Of a DNA stretch of 5,628 nucleotides, positions 1 through 5,628 are shown in pieces (the stretch's first letter is position 1; the number at the start of each line of letters is the position of its first letter). Where the stretch lies: contig JAKUTI010000186.1 of assembly GCA_022448765.1 (NCBI GenBank), positions 1 through 5,628 of the forward strand, given 5' to 3'. Below the pieces are notes generated by a model that saw only the letters and a program-made list of their open reading frames with translations, was not told the DNA's origin and searched no databases. The position numbers and the translations under genes are program-made. This DNA is from Pseudomonadales bacterium. Its GTDB lineage: Bacteria; Pseudomonadota; Gammaproteobacteria; Pseudomonadales; Azotimanducaceae.

Positions 1-276
1 AACTTCGGCAATCCTGTCACGATCCTCCATGGCCGCTAACCTGCCGATCTCAGGGTCAGCCCCCGCGCCGAGACCTTTGGTAATAGATGCACCAAGTTGC
101 AATATCGTTTTGGCATCCAAGCTCTTGAGAGCTTGAGCGTCGGTATTCGCAGCTATGAAATCAACGCCCTCAACATTCTTGGACACCATGTGCTGAATTG
201 CGTTTCCACCACCACCGCCAACACCAATCACCCTGATAATCGCACTCTGAGGAGGACTGTCTACTAGTTCAAACAT
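1..276 (-). CDS. ftsZ: Cell division protein FtsZ, N-terminal part (runs off the window)
   Basis: Tubulin-like GTPase that polymerises into the cytoplasmic Z ring and recruits the divisome. Only the first 92 residues are present; the reading frame is still open at base 1, so the gene continues outside the window. The translation begins MFELVDSPPQ and carries the FtsZ nucleotide-binding signatures: the glycine-rich loop IGVGGGGGNAI (about residues 17-27), NTDAQAL (44-50) and GLGAGADPEIG (68-78). These match the E. coli FtsZ N-terminus almost residue for residue. The start is ATG at 276, preceded by a TAGGA ribosome binding site with a 6-base spacer. It lies 24 bases after the ftsA stop and is the last gene visible, the usual ftsA-ftsZ order. 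No anomaly is seen in the part present. Confidence 0.97.
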   Translation of the reverse strand, partial: MFELVDSPPQSAIIRVIGVGGGGGNAIQHMVSKNVEGVDFIAANTDAQALKSLDAKTILQLGASITKGLGAGADPEIGRLAAMEDRDRIAEV

Positions 277-282
277 AATTTT

Positions 283-286
283 TCCT
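283..286 (-). promoter_or_regulatory. Ribosome binding site of ftsZ
   Basis: On the minus strand the 24-base ftsA-ftsZ spacer reads AGATAGGAAAAATT directly before ATG. The AGGA core lies 6 bases upstream of the start. It is the only junction in the window with a free-standing spacer and its own Shine-Dalgarno site, consistent with ftsZ needing more protein than its upstream neighbours. No promoter-like -35/-10 pair fits within the spacer itself. Confidence 0.7.
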
Positions 287-300
287 ATCTGAAAGTTTAT

Positions 301-1530
301 TCACAAGTTTTTTTCCAACCACTTCTTAACTCCGCTGAACAAGCCCAAGGACCTCGAACTTCCTTGTTCCGAACGACTTCTTTCAATTTCTTTGGCATGT
401 GCGAGCAAACCAACTCCCGTGGAATAGATGGGGTTGGTCACGATGTCTTTTAGGCCCGATATGTTCTTGGGGAACCCCAAACTTACGGGCATGTGGAATA
501 TCTCTTCTGCTAATTCCACTACACCTTCCATCTTTGAAGACCCGCCTGTAAGGACGATTCCCGCCGCAACAAGATCTTCGAAACCGCTTCGCCTTAACTC
601 TGCCTGAACAAGAGTAAAAAGCTCGTCGTATCGCGGTTCAACGACTTCCGCCAAAGCTTGCCTCGAGAGCTCGCGTGCGCGCTTATCACCCACACCTGGG
701 ACCTTAATGTAGTCGCCTTCTTGTGCTAGTTGGGTAAGAGCACAGGCGTATCGAATCTTGATCTCCTCAGCGTGTTGAGTGGGTGTACGCAGTGCCATCG
801 CAATATCGTTCGTAACCTGATCGCCGGCTATCGGTATCACCGCCGTGTGCCTTATCGCTCCGTCCGTATAGACCGCGATGTCACTTGTTCCACCCCCGAT
901 ATCCACCAAACACACTCCCAGATCCAGCTCGTCTTCAGTCAGAACCGCGAGACTTGCCGCCAACTGTTCGAGGACAACACCCCGCACTGTGAGGCCACAT
1001 CTTTCGATACATTTCTCGATATTTTGAGCGGCGTTAACAGCTCCCGTCACGAGGTGGACTTTGGCCTCCAGACGAACACCTGACATTCCCAGGGGCTCTC
1101 GAACACCTTCTTGATTGTCGATCACATATTCTTGAGGAAGGATGTGGAGGATCTTTTGGTCAGCCGGTATGGCCACTGCTTGTGCCGCATCGATCACACG
1201 CTCTAAATCTTGCGAGGCAACTTCCCGATCGCGAATCGCAACGATCCCGTGTGAGTTCAGACTTCGGATATGACTTCCAGCAATACCCGCATATACCTCC
1301 TCAATATCACAACCCGCCATGAGTTCGGCTTCTTCGACAGCCCGCTGAATAGACTGGACTGTCGATTCGATATTCACGACGACACCCTTCTTTAACCCTC
1401 GCGAGGGGTAGGATCCGATGCCCACGATTTCAATTTCATCTAGCTCGTTGATTTCGCCCACGATCGCGGCAACTTTATTCGTACCGATATCAAGGCCTAC
1501 GATCTTGTTGCTGGCGATATCTGAAGCCAT
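301..1530 (-). CDS. ftsA: Cell division protein FtsA (actin-like FtsZ membrane anchor)
   Basis: Actin-family ATPase that tethers FtsZ filaments to the inner membrane and recruits later division proteins. The chosen product is 409 residues, close to E. coli FtsA (420). Visible motifs are the phosphate-1 loop GLDIGTNK (12-19), the phosphate-2 motif VDIGGGTSDIAVY (209-221), the adenosine motif TGGSSKMEG (328-336), and a C-terminal amphipathic targeting helix GLFSGVKKWLEKNL (396-409). The block PQEYxID..EG...PLGMSGVRLEAKVHL also matches E. coli. The start is ATG at 1530, two bases after the ftsQ stop, giving MASDIASNKIVGLDIGTNK. A 16-codon-longer frame from ATG at 1578 would overlap ftsQ by 46 bases and adds residues I do not recognise from the family. 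Only a weak GGA precedes the start, so translation is probably coupled to ftsQ. Confidence 0.97.
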   Translation of the reverse strand: MASDIASNKIVGLDIGTNKVAAIVGEINELDEIEIVGIGSYPSRGLKKGVVVNIESTVQSIQRAVEEAELMAGCDIEEVYAGIAGSHIRSLNSHGIVAIRDREVASQDLERVIDAAQAVAIPADQKILHILPQEYVIDNQEGVREPLGMSGVRLEAKVHLVTGAVNAAQNIEKCIERCGLTVRGVVLEQLAASLAVLTEDELDLGVCLVDIGGGTSDIAVYTDGAIRHTAVIPIAGDQVTNDIAMALRTPTQHAEEIKIRYACALTQLAQEGDYIKVPGVGDKRARELSRQALAEVVEPRYDELFTLVQAELRRSGFEDLVAAGIVLTGGSSKMEGVVELAEEIFHMPVSLGFPKNISGLKDIVTNPIYSTGVGLLAHAKEIERSRSEQGSSRSLGLFSGVKKWLEKNL

Positions 1531-1532
1531 AT

Positions 1533-2246
1533 CTATAATCCGCGTGAAGCCATTGACGTTGAAGTCTCCACATCCCATTCGATCGCCACGCCATTAGGGT
1601 ATCTAGCATCTGCACCTACCACATGATTCTCGTTCCCTTGAAGTATCTCTTCATACACGTGGACGAAGCGTCTCAGACGTTGCAGAAGATCCTTCTTACC
1701 CATTGCTACTGAAAGACCGTTCGCAAATGTTACGGTCCAGCCAAGTGTTCTAGATTCTTCCATTTCAGTAATACGCAAACCCGACCGCTCGACTAATGCC
1801 GAAAAGGTTTTGAATACCCGAATGGTTGTGGCGGAATCCGTGTGCGCTGTGCTCACCCACGGAAGATCACCGGAATAGTTCTCAGCCATGCTGAGAATAT
1901 CTCCCTTGCCATTCAAGTACTCGTTAGATCCCCACCTTACGGTTGGTATGTCTCGATTCACGGCGACATGGACAGAATTCGGCCATGTCCTTCGAACAGT
2001 CACAGCTCTAACCCAATTGATATTTGCTATCTCTTGGCGAAGCGCTCTAGCGCTAATAACGTTACGCTTTGACATCGCCTCATATAACGCCGCGATGACG
2101 ACCGTCCTTTCGCCTTCTGACAAGTCGCCCTCAACGCGCACAAGATCAAGCGGCCCAGATATGTATCCCCAAGCAACCCGGACGCTCTGAACCGCAAGCG
2201 CAAGAAAAACAATGGCAGTTAAAGTGCTGAGCGATCGACTCAACAT
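1533..2246 (-). CDS. ftsQ: Cell division protein FtsQ (POTRA-domain divisome scaffold)
   Basis: Bitopic inner-membrane protein that links FtsB/FtsL to the rest of the divisome. From ATG at 2246 the product has 237 residues: a short cytoplasmic tail, one membrane segment (about 9-29, STLTAIVFLALAVQSVRVAW region), then a POTRA domain (about 36-105) with LDLVRVEG and INWVRAVTVRRTWPNSVHV, as in E. coli FtsQ. The C-terminal block ADARYPNGVAIEW (212-224) corresponds to the E. coli LRYDSGAAVGW strand that pairs with FtsB; the Tyr and Trp are kept. The stop is 2 bases before ftsA. The start is uncertain. ATG at 2246 lies 1 base after the murC stop with a GGAG at 10 bases. An in-frame TTG at 2276 would add MFRLVWSLIR, a more basic tail, but overlaps murC by 29 bases. 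Confidence 0.95.
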   Translation of the reverse strand: MLSRSLSTLTAIVFLALAVQSVRVAWGYISGPLDLVRVEGDLSEGERTVVIAALYEAMSKRNVISARALRQEIANINWVRAVTVRRTWPNSVHVAVNRDIPTVRWGSNEYLNGKGDILSMAENYSGDLPWVSTAHTDSATTIRVFKTFSALVERSGLRITEMEESRTLGWTVTFANGLSVAMGKKDLLQRLRRFVHVYEEILQGNENHVVGADARYPNGVAIEWDVETSTSMASRGL

Positions 2247-2247
2247 T

Positions 2248-3663
2248 CTAATGAGACTCCATACCAGTCGAAACAAGGCTTACGTTCCCTGCTCCTTGAA
2301 CAATTAGCACATCACCCTCGTTCGCAAGAGTCCTTACCATCTCACGCGCTTCGCTGGGATCCGATACAAGGACCGGGTCTAGCCCACATATGTGTCTTAT
2401 TCCGTCCGCTAAACCCTCGCTGTCAGCTCCAGGAATCGCTTGTTCTCCCGCTGAGTAAATCTCGACTAATACGAGAGCGTCTACGCCGGAGAGAACCTGG
2501 ACGAAATCATCGTACAAGTCACGAGTACGCGTATAACGATGTGGCTGATACACCATGAGCATCCGTCTCGAAGGCCATACGCGACGAGCAGTATCTAGAA
2601 CGTTTGCAATCTCGGTAGGATGATGACCATAGTCGTCGACAAGGGTTAGATGTTTCTCTCCGATCTTTATCTCCCGTGTCTCAAACCGTCTGCCAATACC
2701 CCGAAAATTTCGCAATCCTTTTTGTATAGGATCGTCGGCAATACCTTCTTCAGTTGCGACCGCGACGGCCGCCAACGCATTTCGAACGTTGTGCAACCCT
2801 GGCAATGGAAGTTCGACCTCTAATTCGCGAAATTGCTCGGGCCGTTCGATCGTGAAACGCCAAACACTTTGTTCGCTTTCAATTTCCTTGGCTCGAAAAT
2901 CGGCTCCCGCAGAGAGACCGTAGGTGAATACTGGTCTCGCTAGATCTTGCATCAATGAAATCGCCGGCTTGTCATCTGAGCACAAAAAAACGTGACCATA
3001 AAATGGCAATCGATGGGCAAATTGAATAAACGTTTCTTTGAGTTTTTCAAAATCGTGGTCGTATGCGGACAGATGGTCTCTATCGACGTTTGTTATTACG
3101 GCGACCATGGGTTGAAGAAACAGAAAAGAAGCGTCGCTTTCGTCCGCCTCAGCAATCAAGTACTTTCCATCACCAAGCTTGGCGTTGCGCCCTTCACTTT
3201 TGAGCAAACCACCAACGACAAACGTCGGATCCAGTCCCGCCGCTTGAAAGATACTTGTGATAAGTCCGGTCGTTGTCGTTTTACCGTGAGTACCCGCGAC
3301 TGCTATTCCATGCCGATAGCGCATTAGTTCACCCAACATCTCAGCCCTGGGAATAACAGGTATTCTCCGCCTATATGCTTCAACGATTTCCGGGTTGCTG
3401 TTGCCCACGGCACTCGATACGACGACAACGTCGGACCCTTTCACGTTAGCGGAATCGTGCCCCACAGAGACTTGTACACCTATTTCCACAAGCCGACGGA
3501 CGACTTGAGAATCGGCGATGTCTGAGCCTGTTACGGAGTATCCTTGGTTAAGCAAGACTTCCGCCATACCGCACATACCCGAGCCGCCTATCCCAACGAA
3601 GTGAATATGATTGACCCGGCGCATCCCAGGTACGATGGGAGAGTTTTCACACGAGGGTCTCAA
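2248..3663 (-). CDS. murC: UDP-N-acetylmuramate--L-alanine ligase MurC
   Basis: Cytoplasmic ATP-dependent ligase that adds L-alanine to UDP-MurNAc, the first step of the peptide stem. The product has 471 residues (E. coli 491). Visible are the N-terminal UDP-binding Rossmann motif HFVGIGGSGM (21-30), the ATP P-loop GTHGKTTTT (124-132), EADESDASF (172-180), the Mg/ATP region TNVDRDHLSAYDHDF (191-205), LHNVRNALAAVAVATEEGI (290-308), and the C-terminal DDYGHHPTE (343-351), QPHRYTRTRDLYDDF (373-387) and VQGAGN (455-460). The start is TTG at 3663, overlapping the ftsW stop as TTGA. It is backed by a GAGGT site 8 bases upstream and by SPIVPGMRRV, which resembles RSIVPEMRRV of E. coli MurC. The internal ATG at 3624 has no ribosome binding site and would drop this segment. 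The family C-terminus is about 20 residues shorter than in E. coli. Confidence 0.98.
   Translation of the reverse strand: MRPSCENSPIVPGMRRVNHIHFVGIGGSGMCGMAEVLLNQGYSVTGSDIADSQVVRRLVEIGVQVSVGHDSANVKGSDVVVVSSAVGNSNPEIVEAYRRRIPVIPRAEMLGELMRYRHGIAVAGTHGKTTTTGLITSIFQAAGLDPTFVVGGLLKSEGRNAKLGDGKYLIAEADESDASFLFLQPMVAVITNVDRDHLSAYDHDFEKLKETFIQFAHRLPFYGHVFLCSDDKPAISLMQDLARPVFTYGLSAGADFRAKEIESEQSVWRFTIERPEQFRELEVELPLPGLHNVRNALAAVAVATEEGIADDPIQKGLRNFRGIGRRFETREIKIGEKHLTLVDDYGHHPTEIANVLDTARRVWPSRRMLMVYQPHRYTRTRDLYDDFVQVLSGVDALVLVEIYSAGEQAIPGADSEGLADGIRHICGLDPVLVSDPSEAREMVRTLANEGDVLIVQGAGNVSLVSTGMESH
2257..2260 (-). promoter_or_regulatory. Candidate ribosome binding site of ftsQ
   Basis: A GGAG on the minus strand lies 10 bases before ATG at 2246, inside the last codons of murC (ATG GAG TCT CAT TAG). 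It favours the ATG start over the upstream TTG at 2276, but the site also encodes murC residues, so it may be coincidental. Confidence 0.4.
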
Positions 3664-4772
3664 AAAGCTCGACCTCGCTTAGTCCTTGCTGAAACTTCAA
3701 AATTGGCGCGTTGGATTAGGCCCATCAACATTGAGCAAACGAGAAGACTGTTACCCCCGTAACTTATGAATGGCAACGTTAGGCCTTTAGTTGGAAGAAC
3801 ACCGGTGTTTACTCCAACGTTAATGAGAACCTGGGCACCAATAATTACGCTCGCTCCATATGCGAGATATCCGGCGAAAGCACGATCGGCATCAACGGCT
3901 GCGCGTCCTATCCTAAAACCTCGTAATACAATAAAACCAAGGAGGGCAACTACAGAAAGGGCACCTAAAAGACCGAGTTCCTCAGCAATAACGGCAAAAA
4001 TAAAGTCGTTGTGCGCCTCAGGTAGATAAAAGAGTTTCTGAACACCGTCTCCAAGACCGATACCCGTCAATTCACCACGACCAAAGGCTATCAGCGCCTG
4101 CGTGAGCTGATAGCCCGAGTCAAAAGGCGAGGCCCAGGGATCAAGAAATGCCGCAAACCGCTCAACTCTGTACGGGCTGATTGCCAAAAGTATCGCTAAC
4201 ACGACGCTGATACTGATTGCCACAACGAAAAAGTGCCGCAATTTCACACCCACCGTGAAAAATAGGCCCGTCGTTAAAGCCACAAGAACAACTAGTGTGC
4301 CGAAGTCGGGCTCGATCAAAATTAAGAGAAAAATTGGCATGAGCCAAAGAATCGGTCGAACAAGCTCTATGCCGCCCCGTTTAAAGTCGTCGCCTGAGCG
4401 CGAAAGAAAACCGGCGATGTAGATAAGTACCAAGAACTTTACCCACTCCGACGCTTGGACCGTGAAAAACCCAAAATCGATCCAGCGTCTACTGCCATTA
4501 ACCACAGTTCCGATGCCCGGAATCAATACAACTAAAGCCAAGAGTAGGGCTGCGAATAAGCACGTCTTGTGTCCCAACTCCCATATTTTCAACGGCAGGG
4601 CTATCACGATCCCAAACGCACAAATGGATGCGAACACATAAAGGACGTGTTTAACCCCATACGAGATACCCGGAATAGCCAAAGCCGATGACGATGAGGC
4701 AACCATGATCACACCCGTCACTAATGCCGCGAGCCACGCGAACCCAAGGGTTAAATCGAAATTTACAGTCAA
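3660..4772 (-). CDS. ftsW: Probable peptidoglycan glycosyltransferase FtsW (SEDS family)
   Basis: Polytopic inner-membrane SEDS protein that polymerises lipid II at the septum together with the transpeptidase FtsI. From TTG at 4772 it has 370 residues and about ten hydrophobic segments. Motifs: NGSRRWIDFG (92-101), IEPDFGTL (153-160), SPYRVERFAAFLDPWASPFDSGYQLTQALIAFGRGE (199-234), YLPEAHNDFIFAVIAEELG (249-267) with the catalytic Asp at 256 (equivalent to E. coli D297), and LPTKGLTLPFISYGGNS (326-342). The E. coli protein reads almost the same across these. The start follows from context: the murD stop and the TTG form TTGA, with AAGG 9 bases upstream. ATG at 4850 would overlap murD by 82 bases and has no ribosome binding site. 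Two family motifs differ: QPSE is QASE (106-109) and GGSS is GGNS (339-342). RodA is excluded by dcw context and similarity. No murG follows. Confidence 0.96.
   Translation of the reverse strand: MTVNFDLTLGFAWLAALVTGVIMVASSSSALAIPGISYGVKHVLYVFASICAFGIVIALPLKIWELGHKTCLFAALLLALVVLIPGIGTVVNGSRRWIDFGFFTVQASEWVKFLVLIYIAGFLSRSGDDFKRGGIELVRPILWLMPIFLLILIEPDFGTLVVLVALTTGLFFTVGVKLRHFFVVAISISVVLAILLAISPYRVERFAAFLDPWASPFDSGYQLTQALIAFGRGELTGIGLGDGVQKLFYLPEAHNDFIFAVIAEELGLLGALSVVALLGFIVLRGFRIGRAAVDADRAFAGYLAYGASVIIGAQVLINVGVNTGVLPTKGLTLPFISYGGNSLLVCSMLMGLIQRANFEVSARTKRGRAF
3672..3676 (-). promoter_or_regulatory. Ribosome binding site of murC, supports the TTG start
   Basis: GAGGT on the minus strand, the best Shine-Dalgarno match among the internal junctions, lies 8 bases before TTG at 3663. 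It sits in the last codons of ftsW. The alternative ATG at 3624 has nothing comparable upstream, so this site decides the murC start. Confidence 0.65.
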
Positions 4773-5628
4773 TTGGACATGCCTTTTACAAGACGAGTAA
4801 ATGCTGTCCCACGAATCTCGAAGTTCTTGAACATGTCGTAACTTGCGCATGCAGGAGAGAAAAGGACGACATCGCCAGAAATCGCTTCGTTTCTTGCCTT
4901 TGATACGGCGTCTTCTAGGTTAGTAGCAAAGACTACGAGTGCTTCGGGAATACTTTCCGCAATAAGGTTCGCGTCGCGACCAATTAATACCGCCCTTCTG
5001 ACGCGGCCCAACATGGTTTTCCCCAGCTTTGAGAAATCTGCACCTTTTCCAACCCCCCCGGCGATCAATACGATTTTTCGTGAGGAAGGTTGTGCAATGA
5101 TCCCTTCAATTGCGGCGACGCAAGATCCTAAATTGGTGGCTTTAGAATCATTTACATAAGTTACGCCGTCGATCTCGCCAACAATTTGGATTCGATGGGG
5201 TAATCCTTCGAAGGTCTCTATAACCCGGCGACAATCGTCGAATGTAGCGCCCGCGTATTGCGCGATGGCCGCTGCGGCAACGACATTAAACCGATTGTGG
5301 TCGCCCATAAGTCTAATTGCGGTATTTGGCAGTACTCTTCCGTCAATAACGATTCCATTTTCGATGACTCGCCATCTATCGTCTTTATTGACCGCAATGG
5401 AAGGCACGCCATCTGGCGGTCGAGTATGAGGATGGTCTTGATTGAAAACAGCAAATCGACAATCCCTGTATATCCTTCGTTTAATAGACGCATACGCTTC
5501 AATCGAACCATGTCGATCGAGATGATCCTCACTTATGTTTGTGATCGACGCGACTTCGAAACGTTTTATTCCCATTCTCTCCAATTGAAAGCTCGACAAC
5601 TCAAGGACGTATCCGGCAAACCCACAGT
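4769..5628 (-). CDS. murD: UDP-N-acetylmuramoyl-L-alanine--D-glutamate ligase MurD, C-terminal part (5' end outside the window)
   Basis: Cytoplasmic ATP-dependent ligase that adds D-glutamate to UDP-MurNAc-L-Ala. The window holds the last 285 codons plus the stop; the frame is open at the window end, where it reads CGFAGYVLELSSFQLE, matching the ELSSFQLE motif in the middle domain of MurD. A TTG at 5599 falls inside this motif and is not a start. Further motifs in order: NISEDHLDRHGSIEAYASIKRRIY, with the Lys expected to be carbamylated; GDHNRFNVVAAAAIA; GLPHRIQIV; VTYVNDSKATN; LIAGGVGKGADFSKL; and the C-terminal LFSPACASYDMFKNFEIRGTAFTRLVKG. All align with E. coli MurD. About 150 N-terminal residues, including the UDP-binding fold and P-loop, should lie beyond the window. 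The stop TGA overlaps the ftsW TTG. Confidence 0.97.
   Translation of the reverse strand, partial: CGFAGYVLELSSFQLERMGIKRFEVASITNISEDHLDRHGSIEAYASIKRRIYRDCRFAVFNQDHPHTRPPDGVPSIAVNKDDRWRVIENGIVIDGRVLPNTAIRLMGDHNRFNVVAAAAIAQYAGATFDDCRRVIETFEGLPHRIQIVGEIDGVTYVNDSKATNLGSCVAAIEGIIAQPSSRKIVLIAGGVGKGADFSKLGKTMLGRVRRAVLIGRDANLIAESIPEALVVFATNLEDAVSKARNEAISGDVVLFSPACASYDMFKNFEIRGTAFTRLVKGMSN
4782..4785 (-). promoter_or_regulatory. Candidate ribosome binding site of ftsW
   Basis: AAGG (within AAAAGG) on the minus strand lies 9 bases before TTG at 4772, inside the last murD codons (GTA AAA GGC ATG TCC AAT TGA). By contrast the 20 bases before ATG at 4850 are pyrimidine-rich (CTTTTCTCTCC) and cannot serve as a Shine-Dalgarno site. 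Confidence 0.5.

Noticed and set aside
277..300. Possible promoter or terminator in the ftsA-ftsZ spacer
   Set aside because: The 24 bases hold a ribosome binding site but no hairpin and no convincing -35/-10 pair. Promoters for ftsZ are often inside ftsQ/ftsA in other bacteria, but I could not identify one by eye.
730..1083. Open frame on the plus strand inside ftsA (117 codons)
   Set aside because: It is antisense to a strongly conserved ftsA region, and its translation resembles no family I know; a shadow of ftsA codon use.
1522..1553. Direct repeat TGAAGCCAT (1522-1530 and 1545-1553) at the ftsQ/ftsA junction, giving MAS in both reading frames
   Set aside because: Nine bases, two copies, explained by coding sequence in two genes; chance is enough.
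1531..1578. N-terminal extension of FtsA from ATG at 1578
   Set aside because: It overlaps ftsQ by 46 bases, has no ribosome binding site, and adds 16 residues before the point where FtsA family similarity begins; ATG at 1530 fits the junction better.
2992..3327. Open frame on the plus strand inside murC (111 codons)
   Set aside because: It is antisense to the MurC P-loop and EADESD region, has no plausible ribosome binding site and no recognisable domain.
4773..4850. N-terminal extension of FtsW from ATG at 4850
   Set aside because: It lies inside the conserved end of MurD (SPACASYDMFKNFE) in another frame, gives an 82-base overlap and is preceded by a pyrimidine tract.

Overview
The window is a stretch of a division and cell wall (dcw) cluster, read entirely from the minus strand. 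In the direction of transcription (high to low coordinates) it holds the 3' part of murD, complete ftsW, murC, ftsQ and ftsA, and the 5' part of ftsZ. Coding density is close to 100%. The only real spacer is 24 bases between ftsA and ftsZ; every other junction is a 4-base overlap or a gap of 1-2 bases. There are no RNA genes, mobile elements, CRISPR arrays or stretches over 300 bases without a gene.

The proteins look gammaproteobacterial. MurC, FtsA, FtsW, MurD and the FtsZ N-terminus align by eye with the E. coli proteins over most of their length, using recalled sequences. Examples are the MurC N-terminal block around VPxMRRVxHIHFVGIGG and the C-terminal amphipathic helix of FtsA. G+C is roughly half by eye. 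I cannot name a genus.

Layout: 5628-4769 murD (5' end outside the window); 4772-3660 ftsW; 3663-2248 murC; 2246-1533 ftsQ; 1530-301 ftsA; 276-1 ftsZ (3' end outside). MurC and MurD are cytoplasmic ligases that add L-Ala and D-Glu to the UDP-MurNAc precursor. FtsW is the septal SEDS glycosyltransferase that polymerises lipid II. FtsQ is the bitopic scaffold for FtsB/FtsL. FtsA anchors FtsZ filaments to the membrane, and FtsZ is the tubulin-like GTPase forming the ring. The tight packing points to one polycistronic unit with translational coupling.

Two things depart from the textbook cluster. First, murG (normally between ftsW and murC) and ddl (normally between murC and ftsQ) are absent, as is murB, and the junctions are closed without remnants. 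Second, ftsW and murC both appear to start at TTG inside a TTGA stop/start overlap. I see no new biological system here; this is an essential housekeeping locus with an unusual gene content.
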